64,000 nucleotides of DNA from Tolypeutes matacus (taxonomy: Eukaryota; Chordata; Mammalia; Cingulata; Chlamyphoridae): assembly GCA_026826555.1 (NCBI GenBank), contig JAKSZT010053837.1:2111687-2175686 (forward strand), in the 5' to 3' direction. Numbering within the stretch: the stretch's first letter is position 1; each line of letters begins with the position of its first letter. This document shows positions 22,570 through 35,218 of the stretch, piece by piece. Both the position numbers and the translations under genes were made by a program. The notes below the pieces were generated by a model that was not told the origin of the DNA, did not search any database, and saw only the letters and a program-made list of their open reading frames with translations.

Positions 22570-24911
22570 GGCTCCCTCAGGACTGTGGGTGAAAGTGAGC
22601 TGAAGGGCTGCATGTGCTGGACAGGACAGGTAAGTTCAGCTTTGAGGAGCAACTGGAGAAGATTTTGGTATCCTTCCTGACCCTCTCCACAGAGCACTTT
22701 GGAACCAGTCTGCGCCCCCTTCATGGGTCCTGGCCCTGTTTTGGCTGGGAAAGACAAATTGGGAAAATCCTCCCCAGGTAACCCTCCACCCAAAATTTGC
22801 CCTCTAGGCAAAAGCAGCGTGAGACAACAAAAGGAGTATAAAAATTATAGAAGCAGACAGTCTGGGACAAAAGCCTGCTGACTTTCTGATACCTGAGGAA
22901 CAGAGCAGACAACCAAACTCCTGTAAAGAGGGGAACTCCAATACAACTAACAAGCAAAAGCTCAGGAAAAGATAAGAGGCCCAGTCAGACAAGGAAAAAC
23001 TGTACACTGTATTCGCCTTGGGCAGACCTTCCTGATAGGAAGCCTGAAGCTCAAGAAAAGCACTATCTTAATCACCAACTCATTACAAAACTAGGAAACA
23101 AAGAACATGAAGACAAGAAACTTGAAATGAGTAAGGCTGAGGAGCAAAAAGAAAAAAATATATATTAAAAGTTAAAAGAGCCTAAGAAAACTATGGGATA
23201 CCATCAAGCATTATGGGAGGTCCAGAAGAAGAGAGAGAGAAAGGAACAGAAGGAAGACTCAAAGAAATAATGACAGAGAACTTCCCAAACCTAGCAAAAG
23301 ATGTGAATATGCACATCCAAGAAGTTCAGAGAACACCAAACAGGATAAACGTGAAGAAAAATATACCATCACATATTGTTTACACTATCAAATACAAAAG
23401 ACAAGGAGAGAGTTCTGAAAGCTGCAAGAGAAAAGCGAAGTGTTACACTCAAGGGAATCCCAATATGACTGAATGCTGATTTCTCATCAGAAACCATGGA
23501 TGCAAGGCGGCAGTGGGTTGAAATACTAAAAGTGGTGAAGGAAAACAATTGCCAGTCAAAAATTTTATATCCAATGAGACTCTCTTTCAAAAATGAGGGA
23601 GAGATTAAGACATTCTCTGATAAACAAAAGCTGAGGGAGTTAATCACCAGTAGACCTGACCTACAAGCAATGCTAAAGGGCCTCCTTCAGATTGAAACAG
23701 AAGGACACTAAGCCGTGGTTCAAAGCAGCATGGAAAATAAAGACTTTAGGTCAAGGGAACCATTTGGCAATTATAACTGCCAGTATTATTGTATTGTATT
23801 GTTTGGTATGTAACTCTACTACTTACTTCCTTACAGGTGCTAAAATGCAAATGCATAAAAAGTAATGATAAATCTAGGTATTTGGAAATACAATGTACAA
23901 AGATATAAGTGCTAACAAGTATAAACAATGTTTGGGGGACAGAAGGGTACAGGAAAAGTATATGTGCATACTACTGAATTTAAATTGGTAAGATACCAAA
24001 TATAATGGTTATATATTTAGGATGTTAACTTTTAAACCTATGGTAACTACAAGGAAAAGAGATGAAAAATATATACAGATAAAAATGAGAAGGTACTCAA
24101 TATGGTACAACACAAGATAGCAAATCAATATAAAAGTAGGCTTTAATAGAATTGAGGGACAAAAAAGGTATAAGACTTACAAAGGCTAAATAGTAAAACA
24201 GCAGAAGAAAGACCTGTACTATTAGTAGTAACTTTAAATGTAAATGGATTAAACTCTCCAGTCAAAAGGCAGAGATTGGTAGAATGGATAAAAAAGCATG
24301 ATTCACTATTTCCTGTCTGCAAAAGACTCACTTAAATTCAAAGATAAAAGTAGGTTGATGGTAAAAGGATGGGAAAAAATCTTTTGATTACTACTTACAT
24401 ACACTATTTAAGTAGTAATCAAAAGAGAGCTGGAGTAGCTATACTAATATAGAATAAAATAGACTTCAAGTCGAAAACAGTTATGAGGGACAAAGATGGT
24501 AATTACTACTGATAAAGGGCACAATTCACCAGGAAGATGTAACAATAATAAATATATATGCACCTAACAGCAGAGCACCAGAATATATGATGCAAATACT
24601 GATAGATTTGAAAGAAAAAATTGACAGTTCTACATTCATAGTAGGAGATTTTAAAACACCACTCTCCATAATGGATAGAACATCTAGTGAGAATATCAAT
24701 AAGGAAGTACAGGAATTGAATGATACACTAAACCAACTAGACCTAACATATATAAGAACACTGCACCCAACAAAAACAGAATACACATTCTTCTCAAGTG
24801 CACATGAATCATTCTCCAAGATAGACCATATGTTGGGTCACAAAACAAATCTCAATAAATTCAGAAATATTGAAAATCACACAATGTATAGTTTCTGACC
24901 ACAATGAAATG
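22570..24911 (+). mobile_element. L1 element, right piece: rest of 5'UTR, ORF1-like region and start of ORF2
   Basis: Resumes the L1 of 20443-20916. It holds 5'UTR-type sequence, then a decayed ORF1-like region (MDARRQWVEILKVV, then FSDKQKLRELITSRPDLQ), then the ORF2 endonuclease region. Recognisable endonuclease pieces include a GDF segment (24646-24654) and a DHM segment near 24826, with stops and frameshifts between. It breaks off at about 24911, so reverse transcriptase is missing. Antisense to DUSP16, it ends about 87 bp from the exon 4 donor. A small strand-switch hairpin at 24381-24425 lies inside. Confidence 0.82.
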
Positions 24912-24997
24912 TTTTTTTCAGACTTTTTCTAAAGAAAAAAGAAGATTAACATGAGACTAGACCCCAAAGAAGCTGTAATATTATTTGAGCTACTTAC

Positions 24998-25157
24998 CAA
25001 TGAAATCCACTGACTTGTCCAACCATGGCAAAATTTTCTCACAAAAACTATCATTCACAGGCACTCGCAGGAAATGAGACTCGGGAATAAAGTCAGGCTT
25101 TGGACAGGTATTGCTGGCATTTAACACATAACCAATTCCATTCTGCTGCATCAGCTC
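24998..25157 (-). CDS. DUSP16: DUSP16 coding exon 4: phosphatase domain with general acid
   Basis: Encodes residues 178-230 plus the first base of Glu231. Translation gives ELMQQNGIGYVLNASNTCPK, then PDFIPESHFLRVPVNDSFCE, then KILPWLDKSVDFI, which is the central dual-specificity phosphatase fold of MKP-7. Asp213 in VPVNDSF is the general acid of this family. Acceptor CCATAG and donor ATTGGTAAGTA are canonical (AG at 25158-25159 and GT at 24996-24997 on the minus strand). It starts in phase 0 and ends in phase 1, matching the next exon. I see no amino-acid change from human here as far as I recall the protein. Confidence 0.97.
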
Positions 25158-25429
25158 CTATGGAGGGGAAAGAGCAATTAAAGAGACTAGTAATATACTA
25201 ACATAATCACTTTGAAAAACTAAAGTTTAAAATAAAGATTAAAAATAATGATCAGTTTCCATGAAATAATTAGTTTATTCAATCAATGAAATCCAAAAGC
25301 CCAGCAAAATGACATTTAGAGACTTTTAAGTTTAAAGCAGAGTGTGTTTCAGGGACAAAAAAGGAGGCTGTTTAAAATTATATGCTTGAAAATCACATGC
25401 TAATATAGCCAACTTTCAATTTGTCTTAC

Positions 25430-26540
25430 TTCCAGGAAGATGGAAGATTAGAGAGACACAGGACTCACTTCTCTGCCTGAAAAATAGCTAGAGGACAGGT
25501 AGAAATGGCCTGAAAAAAAATGTTTTAGGGTTTAGGGCACGAGGGGAGGACTGGATACCACCCAGAAGAGAGAGGAGCAAAGGAAAAAAATCCTAATGGG
25601 AAAACTACGACTAAAAGCTGCAGCTGCCAGTGCCCATCGTCCCATCCCTGGAGCGGACAGCTCTGAACTCTCTGGCCTTTGGCTGGTGGCTACAGACAGA
25701 GCAGGCCACAGGGGTCCACCTCCCCAGGAAAGGGGAAAGAGAGATGCAGCCTAAGGCTGATTCAGCTTTTGGCCAATAAATTTGTTCTGTTTCCCACAAG
25801 TCCTTGTGGAGCCAGACCATTGTTTGCCTTTGGACACACAGACTCCTGCTACTAAATCCCAATGCAAGAGAGAGAAACTGAGCATCACAGTAAACTCACC
25901 ATCATAATCAGTGCCTAGAGATTAGCAAAAATTACAAGTCATGCTAAAAAAGTGGAAGATATGACCTAAGCAAAGGAATATATCAAAGCCCCAGATGAAA
26001 CACAGGATTTGAGACAACTAATTAACAAGGTTCATATGAATCTCCTAAATCAAATCAATGATTTGAAAGATAATATGGCTAAAGAGATAAAGAACATTAA
26101 GAGGACACTGGATGAACTCAAAGAAGAATTTGAAAACCTAAATAGAAAAATAACAGAGCTTATGGGAATGAAAGACACAATAGGTGAGATTAAAAAAACA
26201 CATTAGAGGCATACAACAGCAGATTCGAAATGACAGAAGAAAGAATAAGTGATGCAGAAGACAAAACAGCTGAAAATGAAGAGAGACAAGAACAAAGAGT
26301 GAAAAGAATGGAAAAATTGAGGAGGGACTCAGGGAGTTGAATGATAGCATGAAGTACAACAACATAGGTGTCATGGGAGTTCTAGAAGGAGAAGAGAAGG
26401 TAAATGGGCAGAAAGAATATTTGAGGAAATAATGGCTGAAAATTTCCCAATTCTTATGAAAGAAATGAACTCTCAATTGTCTTCATTACTGGAGAAAGAA
26501 GTAGAAGAAAGGATACAAAATAAAACCACAGCAGTTTAAG
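25430..26540 (+). mobile_element. L1 5'UTR plus ORF1 fragment
   Basis: Opens with TTCCAGGAAGATGGAAGATT, an L1 5' end. ORF1 coiled-coil sequence runs from about 26009: NQINDLKDNMAKEIKNIKRT, then LDELKEEFENLNRKITELMG, with an early stop at about 26204 and further frameshifts. It ends near 26540, so it is 3'-truncated. It is a different copy from the L1 at 20.4-24.9 kb. Confidence 0.8.
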
Positions 26541-26558
26541 TGACCTATATGTGACCTT

Positions 26559-26582
26559 ATACACACACACACACACACACTT
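26559..26582. repeat. (AC)n microsatellite
   Basis: About eleven AC units at the right edge of the L1 fragment. Confidence 0.9.
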
Positions 26583-28099
26583 AAAATTCCCAACACATAT
26601 TTCTAACTACCTACTGGATATCTCTAATCTGTCCCACAGGCCCTCCAAAGTCAAAATGTCAGCAACTAAACATATTTTCTTTCTCCCTTCTCTACCCCAA
26701 ACTCCCATTTCCTTTCTGCAATCCCAAAATTGTTTTGTGGTAACAGCATCCATGCAGGCACTCTAGTAGAAAACAGGATCATGTGACAATTTTCCTTAGC
26801 TCACAAACCCTACCCAAACAGTCACCAGATCTTTTGGGTCTCCCTCTCCCATTTATCCTCTCCTCTCTACTCCCAGTCCCTGTGCTTAGGGTCACCTCTC
26901 ATGAAGATAACTAAAAGCACCACCAGCGAGCTCTTGAGTTTGCAGTCTTTCCCTCTCCCATTCATATGCTTAACAACAACTAGAGTAATCTTTCTTCTAA
27001 TTAAACACAGTCTAGGTGCTTTATGCATATGTCTTGTCCCAACCCCCCCCAACATCCCATGAACACCCACTTTTATGTGCTTTTGTTCACACCATTCCTG
27101 GGCCTCTCCCTAATGACTTTCTTCCCATTTTCCCACTTCATTTCAATTAAGCTTATCTATTAACTTTTCCCACTGATGCATAATTAACCATTCCGTTCTC
27201 CGTCCTTCCAAAGTACTTTGTTCAAATCATTAGTAAAGCACCTAGCATAGTGTGTTATCATTAGCTAATAGTTCTTGACTTCCCTATTAGATAGTAAAGG
27301 AGGGAGTAAAATCTTGGACTCAGTCTTGCCTGTTTTTCTACCTTCTCACCAGGTGCATAGTTGCACCAAATACATGTTTGTTCAATTGACGTCCCATTTA
27401 CCATTTACCAGAGAAGCCTATACAACCTGGTTTTATTTAGTCATCCTACTGCTGCCTCTCAGGAAATGTTCTGAGCCTACAATAATTCTCTTCTTCTAAG
27501 CAACACAGGTCACTTCTTCCTTTTCTCAGAATGCAACTTTTGTACATGTAGCAGGGGTTACGTTCATTTCTCTATGGGTGAAAAAGCTACACTGGGATTA
27601 TCTAGTACTGTCTGATTAACCATAGTGTGAAGAGACTGATTCAGTACTGCACATGTAAGGACAGAAGTGGCCACTGGAGGTAAGTCAGCTTTCAAGCCTT
27701 TCTCACCAATGGTCCCTGAAGACAGGAAACATTCTCTTTCATATATCACCTCCCCTTTCCTTTCCAACAGTACTACAGAGATTCAGTAAAGTAGTACCAT
27801 TCCTTTCCACCAATCCAATAATGAAGATATCAGACAGGTTCTGAAAGAAGGGACAGACACCAACAGTGTTATCCACTACAATCAAAGGACAACAGGCAAT
27901 TCTCACTGAGGAAAAAATATGTTGCAAGTCAAAATGATGACTGCCAAATTTGATGTCCCCATAGAAAGAATGTAACAATGTATACTTCTAACACAGAGTC
28001 CGATAATCCACACTGTAGAAAAGACCACTTAACTTAATTCAGTAAAAGATGTTAGTTGAGCACCTTTACTAGAAACTTATTAATAATATTATAGTAAAA

Positions 28100-28315
28100 T
28101 AATATCTAAAACTTAATGAATGCCTACTGTGTGCCAGGTACTATGCTAAGCATTTAAAAGGATTGTCTCTAATCCTCATAACACTCTTTGATGTGCATAC
28201 TATTATCATCCCATTTTACAAAGAGGGAAACTGAGGCTTAGTGAGGTTACAATAATGTGTCCAAAGTCACACAACTAGCAAGTGGGTAAACAGTCAAGAT
28301 GCAAATCCAAGTATA
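28100..28315 (-). repeat. MIR SINE, nearly full length
   Basis: Antisense MIR: TACTGTGTGCCAGGTACTAT, then CCCATTTTACAAAGAGGGAA, then GTCACACAACTAGCAAGTGG. Confidence 0.8.
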
Positions 28316-28366
28316 TCCATCTCTAGTATCTGCCTATTGATTAACAATAGACTCTACACAACTTTT

Positions 28367-28768
28367 TTTTTTTTTTAGGATTTATTTACTTTTTAAATCC
28401 ATTTTAAACCCTCCCTCCCCCACCCCCGCCCCCGCCCTCGGTTTTTTTTTGCTGTTTTGTGTCCATTCGCTGGGCAATTCTCTGTGTCTGTTTCCTGCCT
28501 TCTCTTCTCATCTTTCTCCTCCTGTCCTCACCGGGATTTGATCCTGGGAACCTCTGCTGTGGGAGAGAGGCATTCTGCCACCTGCACCACCTTAGTTCCT
28601 GGTTTTTCAGCACGTCTTGTCTTGGCTCTCCCTTGTGTCACTCTCCTGTTATGTCATCATCTTGCCGCATGGCAAAATAGTTTTATTTTACTGGGAGGTC
28701 CCAGGGATCAAACCAAGGTCCCTCCATATGGGAGACGGCTGCCCAACCACTTGAGCCACATCCGTCCC
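28367..28768 (-). mobile_element. Xenarthran SINE, composite long form
   Basis: Antisense long form with tail, second unit (GGGATTTGATCCTGGGAACC), body and a full head (TGGGAGACGGCTGCCCAACC). Exact 15-bp duplication CTCTACACAACTTTT at 28352-28366 and 28769-28783. Confidence 0.93.
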
Positions 28769-28878
28769 CTCTACACAACTTTTAAGTTCCTTCTGAAGCA
28801 AACAAAAATTAGATGGAGCAGTAAAGTAACTAGCCTTATACTTTTTAAACTAAATGAGGTATTAGCATAGAAAGGTTT

Positions 28879-29231
28879 TTTTTTTTTCTTTTAAAGATTG
28901 ATTTATTTATTCCCCAATCCCCTCTGTTTGTGCTCGCTGTCTGCTCATCTTCTTTTTAGGAGGCATCAGGAACTGAACCTGGGACCGCTCCCATGTGGGA
29001 GAGAGGCGTTCTATCGCTTGAGCCACTTCAGCTCCCTGGTTTGTTGTATCTCATTGTCTTTCCTTTGTGTTTCTTTGTTGCGTCAGTTTGCCACACCTGC
29101 CTGCCATACCAGCTCGCCTTCTCCAGGAGCACTGGCAACAGAACCCAGGACCCTCCCACGTTGACCTCACATGGGACATGACCTCCTATGTCCCATGTGG
29201 GAGCTCAATGCTTAAGCCACATCCGCTTCCC
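28879..29231 (-). mobile_element. Xenarthran SINE, long dimeric form
   Basis: Antisense dimer with both units. Duplication TAGCATAGAAAGGTTT (28863-28878) and TAGCATAGAACGTTTT (29232-29247). Near the head it carries a local inverted duplication around ACATGGGACATGACCTCCTA and the following TGTCCCATGTGG (about 29168-29202). Confidence 0.9.
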
Positions 29232-29766
29232 TAGCATAGAACGTTTTAATCTCATTCTTCTTTGTACTTTTCAACTACAACAAGTCAGAAAGCAAGGGAA
29301 CACCACTTGTCCTGGACTTTGAGGAGATTTGGGGGGTGGGTAACTTGGGCCACCAGGTGGTTCTTTGAGAAATCTTATCTAGGTTGTACATTTTGCCCTC
29401 TTTTTTCCTCTTATTGTCACCTTAATTGTAGCTGTAGGCATTAGAGGGCTGGTCTTTCTACCACGTTTCCATTGCTATCTACACTGTAGGTTGAGGACTG
29501 GCTGCCTACAGCATGTCACTGTCCCCGTGTTGCCTGCTGCTGCCCACCAAACCGCAGCATTTCCTGATGTGTAGGAAGGAACCATGAGAGAGGCAGTTCT
29601 AACGTGATTTAAGAAACATCAAAAATGCAAGCTTAGAATTTTAAGTGTTTGCATTATAAAAGGCTTCTTCTCTAATAAAACAACATTTCTTAAAAGATGC
29701 ATTTAAATATTTGCTTTATTTTAGATAACTGGCAAAAGGGAGAGAAAAAATATCAATGTGTTGAAA

Positions 29767-30183
29767 AAAAAATTTTTAATTGACTTTTTTTTTCTTTTTG
29801 GTATAAGTTCTACGAGCCACCTCCCCCCCCCCACCCCCTGCTTGCTGTCTGTGTCCATTCACTGGGTGATCTTCTGTGTCTGTTTCTTGCCTTCTCTTCT
29901 CATTTTTCTTCTCCAGGCTTCACTGGGGTTAGATCCTAGGGACCTCCAATGTGGGAGAGAGGCACCCTGTCACTTGCGCCACCTCAGTTACTGGTTTCTG
30001 GTGCATCTCGCCTTGACTCTCCCGTGAGTCTCTTGTTGCGTCATCATCTTGCTGCGTGGCTCACCGCGTGGGCCTGGCTCACCTACTTGCCTTTTTTTTT
30101 CACCAGGAGATCCTGGGGATCGAACCCAGGTCTTCCCATATGATAGACGGAAGCCCAATCACTTGAGCTACATCTGTTTCCTG
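29767..30183 (-). mobile_element. Xenarthran SINE, composite long form
   Basis: Antisense; T-run, C-run, second unit with GGTTAGATCCTAGGGACC, body, then head complement (GGGATCGAACCCAGGTC). Duplication ATGTGTTGAAA at 29756-29766 and 30184-30194. Confidence 0.9.
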
Positions 30184-31509
30184 ATGTGTTGAAATTGAGA
30201 GTGTTAGCCATTTTTTGTGGAAAAAAATATTTTAAATAGAAAATGAAATGAGAAAAAAAAAATTGAATTTCAGTGGTAAATATGACTTGATTTATAAAAT
30301 TTTTACTTCAAAAAGCCTTTATTTATTTAATCTATTATCAGGCTGCCACCTGAAATTCTTTTGGATTCAGATGGGATTTGATAAATAAAACATTGCCAAT
30401 GTTAAAAGCAAAACAATTGACATGTCTCCATGTAAAATTTAAATATAATTTACCATAATTAATGGTGATCATATGGGTTAGTAGTTACTGGGTCACTGAA
30501 GGACTATGATGCATACAAACTTGAAATATTTTAACTTAAAAACAAAGTAATGTACATTCATTCACTGGTTCCTAATGCAATGACTTTTTCTTTTATAGGT
30601 TAGGGGATTGGAGTACATAAGCAAATCACACCCAAATATATCATCTACCACTATAGTTTCCATTTCTTAAAAAAAAAAAAAAAAAAAAAGGCAAGAACCT
30701 GTGAAGCAACATCAATACAGGCTCCTTCTAGATTATGACTATCCCATAGGCTCCTTCTAGATTACAGCTATCCCTAAAATATTTCACATATGCCTTACTC
30801 CCACCTAATTTGACAGAAAAAAAGAATTTTAAGCAGTTTGTCTCCTCAATATTTCTAAAACATTTAACTGAGATCATAGAAAAACTCACTCATATTTCAT
30901 CAGTGTACGTAATATTTAATTAACATATGTAATTATAACAAGTAAAATGCCCTCAACAGGTTTGAGAATGAACACAACTGACTCTTGGCAAGCACGTGCT
31001 TTGATGGGGAAAGCAGAAGTGCTGTGCAGATAGCCCACTGCTGGCCAAGAGCAGGCATTCCCCTGCTGAGGGCAGCAGGCGTGGAGATGCCCAGAAGCCC
31101 CTAAGTCACTTAAGACAGTCTCTACTGAAGTTTCAAATAATTATTCTAGAAACTTGCTCTCTTGATTATTTTATTCTAGAAGTTTTTTTCTTGGATGAAC
31201 ATACATAAGTGATCAAGAGGTCATTTATTTATTTATTGGCAGTGGAAATGGGATGGAACCACAATTACGAAGAATGGGTCTGACTGTTTTACAGACTAAT
31301 GATTGTTTTTATTCACAGATGGATATCAATAACTTCTGACTAAATTATAGATATTTATATAATTTATTAAATTTTGTTTAGTATGTTGTATAAACATACA
31401 CAACTGACTATTGCTCTGACCCATAATTTAACATCATATGCTTCCAGACAGCAGTCATCTTGTGCATTTAATATTTAGCTCAACTTTGTGATTTCCACTG
31501 ATAAAATAA

Positions 31510-33880
31510 TCTTTCTTCTCTGGCTTTCAAACATCCTTCTGACACCTTGGTCTCTCAGTTCCCTGAACTCGTCATCTCAGCCACTCAGTCCCATGGCCCT
31601 AGCCTGGTCTCTGTCATGCGGAGAACTACAACCCTCCAGAATCTCACTCCACACAACCCATTCTTAAATCACTCCTCCTCTTCCACCGCACTCACTACCC
31701 GTGAAATCCTTCACCCTGCCGGCATTGCTCCCACCCACTTTTCTATGTCCCTCATCCCTGTGATGTCTGCCTTCTCTCCCTGACCAAATAAAAGTCTATG
31801 GACACTCATTCTAATCCCTCCCTTACCTTCACCCTCAATTTTTTCGCCCACTATCACCTCTTCACATCCATCTTGCAAGACTACAAGCCACGTTAAATCT
31901 AATTCTCCATCTCCTCCACATCTTCACCCATGAAGGTAAACATGGCTAGAGAAAAGCACGCAAAAACACTGCCTGATCTCACTTTCAATTCATGCTCCTC
32001 AGCAATCAACCTATTTCCCTAGTCCATTCCCTCTCCCTCTCGCCTTGATCTTATTTCACCTATTTCCCTTTCTCTTCAAACTCTATATGTCCTCCCTCAT
32101 TCTCGCTCTCAGCAGATAGATGATCTTGTTTCTTACTTCACTGAGAAAACTGACACAATCAGAAGCAAATTTTGGTGAATTCCCACTACCACATTTACCC
32201 TTCTACCAGCACATGTACCTCTATATAGTCTAATAATTTCCCTCTTGTTACTATGGATGAACTTTCTGCTTCTAAAAGTCAATCCCTCTACTTGTTCAAT
32301 AAATCCCATTTCCTCTTACTCAAGGACATAGGTCTAGCAATTCTCCTCTCTTTTATCAGCTTTCCACTCTACTGACTCATTCCTCCCATCAGCAAACAAT
32401 TATTTCTCACATCTTAAAAGTATCTTTTTTTTTGCTCTGCACTTCCTCTCCAGCTATTCCCATTTTTTGCTCCTCTATAGCAAAATCCATGTAAAGAGCT
32501 ACTTGTATGTTCTATCTCCAATTCCTCTCCTTCCATTATCTCCTGAGCCCTTCCATTCAGGCTTTCATGGCACCACTCCACCAAACTGCTCATACATCAC
32601 CAATGGCACCCATGCTGGCCAAATCTCAGTCCTCGTCTCACTTGATTGATCCACACCATCATTTGGCAGTCTTGATAACGCCTTCCTTCTGGGAAACACT
32701 TTGTTCACATGCCTCCGAGCACACCACACTCCACACTCTCTAATTTTCCCTCCTTACCCAATGTTACTTCAAATCTCTTTTTACTGGATCCATCTCTTCT
32801 CCCAAGCTTTTCAATATTGGAGTGCCCCAGGGCTCAGTCCTTGATCATTTTCTCTTCACCATCCTATATTCTCTCAATCGTATCTAGTCTTATAACGTTA
32901 AATACCATCTATATGCTGATGACTCCCACATTCATACTTCCTCCTTCAGGGACCTCCCCCTGAATTTATATCTCCATCTGTCTACTCAAAATCACCATTT
33001 AGATGTTTATAGGCATCCCAAATTAACAAGTAAAAAACTGAATGCCTGCCCTACTCTTTCTCAGTGAATGATAACTCCGTTTCCAGTCTCCTTGATGCCT
33101 GTCTTTTTTACACACCTCCACCATGCAATCCATCATAACATCCTACTGGCTTTCCTTTCAATATACAGTCAGAACCCAACCACTTCTCACTACTGCTACC
33201 ACCCTGATTCCAATCCACCATCATGTAACCTCCTAAATGGCCTCCTTGCTTCCATCCTAAAGAGAGTTCAGTCTATTCTGAACACAAAGTGATCCTAATA
33301 AAATGTAAGATCATGACACTCCTCTGGTTAGATCCTTCTACTCGCTCCACCCTTCTCACAATGCCCTTACACAAGGCCTACAAAGTCTTACATGATCTGC
33401 TCCCATTACCCCTTTGATTTCCTCTCCTGCCACAATGCCCCATGCACTGTGCTCCAGCCACACTGGTCTCCTTGCTACACATTTCCCACTCCAGATCCAC
33501 TCTCATCTTTGCATCGATTCCACCTGTACTCCTCTTCTCCTAGATACCCAAATGGCTCACTCTTTGACCTCCTTCAAGTGTTAGTTCAATCTCCATCTCA
33601 ATGAAGCCTACCTTGAGCACCCCATTAATTACAATCCACATCCCCAAAGGGACTCCCTGCCCTTTTTACACTATTTTTTTCATGGCACTATCACCATCTA
33701 CTATATTATATAATTTACCTATTTATTATGTTTATTGTCAGTTTCTTTCCCCAAGAATGTAAGCTCATGAAGACAGGGATTTTTGTCTGGTTTGCTGATA
33801 TATCTCTGGCACTTAAAAAAGTTCCTGGCACACAGTAGAGCTCAAAATATATTTGTTGAATAAATAAATGAATGATCCAT
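31510..33880 (+). mobile_element. L2-clade LINE, reverse transcriptase region to 3' end
   Basis: Decayed non-LTR retrotransposon of the L2/CR1 group. The codons GVPQGSVL (from about 32818) and YHLYADDS (YADD at 32912-32923) are reverse transcriptase motifs. Further down come GACCACTTCTCA-type sequence, CTACAAAGTCTTACATGATC and the 3' end AAGAATGTAAGCTCATGAAG, then GAATAAATAAATGAATGA. Multiple stops and frameshifts. At about 2.3 kb it is the longest L2-type copy in the window. Confidence 0.85.
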
Positions 33881-34422
33881 TCTTATAATGATTAAAATCA
33901 GGATCTAGTAATTTGTTTATTAGCATCTTATGATGAAGAATCTTTGTAAATGTTCTTTACACATTCTCAGTTAGTAAAATGCCAGTAACTTACATAAACT
34001 TACATTCCACTCATTTTGTCATTTGTGAGAGTCTATTTTACTTGGGTTGAACAATTTTACTTTCTCAAATTTATTAAGAAAGGGTTTTCTGAATAAACAA
34101 CATGAAATGTTTCAGGAGGGTTTATTTTATTTAAACAAAATTTAAGGTATATTAACCTGTGCACAAATTGCACTGGTTACAAATTAGGTTACGAAATAAC
34201 TTATTATTTTGAAAATAATCATCTAGGGCTTACTATGCATCAAGGTACTCTGTAGGAGTGCCCTGGAGTATAAAAGCAAGAGTCCCTCTGAAGGGTGAAG
34301 AGTTTACCTGCAGATAAAAGAAACTTGCATGAATACTGATGATACAAGAGGCATCTGATGAATGTTAAGGTAGCAAAATAAACACAACAGGATCAGAAAA
34401 CAAGAGTAAAACCAAAGGAAGG

Positions 34423-34874
34423 GGGGGGGCGGATGTGGCTCAAATGGTTGGGCATCCGTCTGCCATATGGAGGGACCTGGGTTCAATCCCCGGGACCTCC
34501 CGGTAAAATAAAAAATATATATATATAGAAGGCGCATGGGCTGCCAGGCTCTGTGTGCCGGTGAGCTGCCAGGCCCCGGGAGCCATGCAAGCAAGATGAT
34601 GACGTAACAGGAGAGAGACAAGACGAGATCCTCCGAAAGCTCAGAAAGCCAGGAACCAAGGTGGTGCAGGTGGCAGAACACCTCTCTCCTACATGGGAGG
34701 TCTCCAGGATCGAATCCTGGTGAAGACTGGAGGAGGAGGATGGGAGGAGATGGCAGGAAACAGACACAGAGAATTGCCCAGCGAATGGACACAAAACAAC
34801 AAATGGGGAAGGGGGGATTTAAAATGGATAAAGTAAATAAATAAATCTTTAAAAAAAAAAAAAAAAAAAAAAAC
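34423..34874 (+). mobile_element. Xenarthran SINE, composite long form, well preserved
   Basis: Head, then CTCCCGGTAAAATAAAAAAT and a (TA)n run, then the body beginning GAAGGCGCATGGGCTGCCAG, second unit with GGATCGAATCCTGGTGAAGA, and poly(A). Same architecture as 6629-7183. Duplication CCAAAGGAAGG at 34412-34422 and 34875-34885. Confidence 0.93.
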
Positions 34875-35218
34875 CCAAAGGAAGGATTCTGAGATTCCCA
34901 TTTATAATGGAAACTGAAGTTGTCACATGAATCTCAGGTAAGAGTATGGGCATTCTGGATGGAGCATAGAAAGTGAGTGAAGATGAAGTGGGAAAGTGTG
35001 GGGTATCTCTGGAGCACTGACACTGACAGCAGATAGGCAGAGGAAGAGAGTGGAAGAGATAAGAACCGAAAAGGTAGAATAAGATCCTAGAGAGTCTTAA
35101 ATAGCAAACTAGAGTTTTACTGACGAGTTAAAGAACTTTATCAAATACCATAATTAGAAGGCTGATCAATTTATTAAAACAAAATCCTAAAGGACCTCTT
35201 ATTCAAAATACTTCATTA

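Larger units (their letters stand above)
16813..24997 (-). other. DUSP16: DUSP16 intron 4
   Basis: 8.2 kb, GT at 24996-24997 and AG at 16813-16814 on the minus strand. It contains three SINEs, a sense-oriented (+) L1 in two pieces, and a DNAJC19 retrocopy inserted in that L1. The stretch 18552-20186 outside these has only A/T-rich sequence without recognised features. Confidence 0.9.

Noticed and set aside
24587..24898. Endonuclease-like protein-coding frame
   Set aside because: It is the start of L1 ORF2, broken on both sides, without a reverse transcriptase.
30960..31090. Possible stem from TGACTCTTGGCAAGCAC and CTGCTGGCCAAGAGC
   Set aside because: It has about two mismatches in a 15-bp stem and a long loop; too weak to separate from chance.
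31547..33604. Series of Ser/Pro/Leu-rich open frames on +, looking like a multi-exon gene
   Set aside because: They are fragments, in several frames, of one decayed L2-clade LINE with GVPQGS and YADD motifs.
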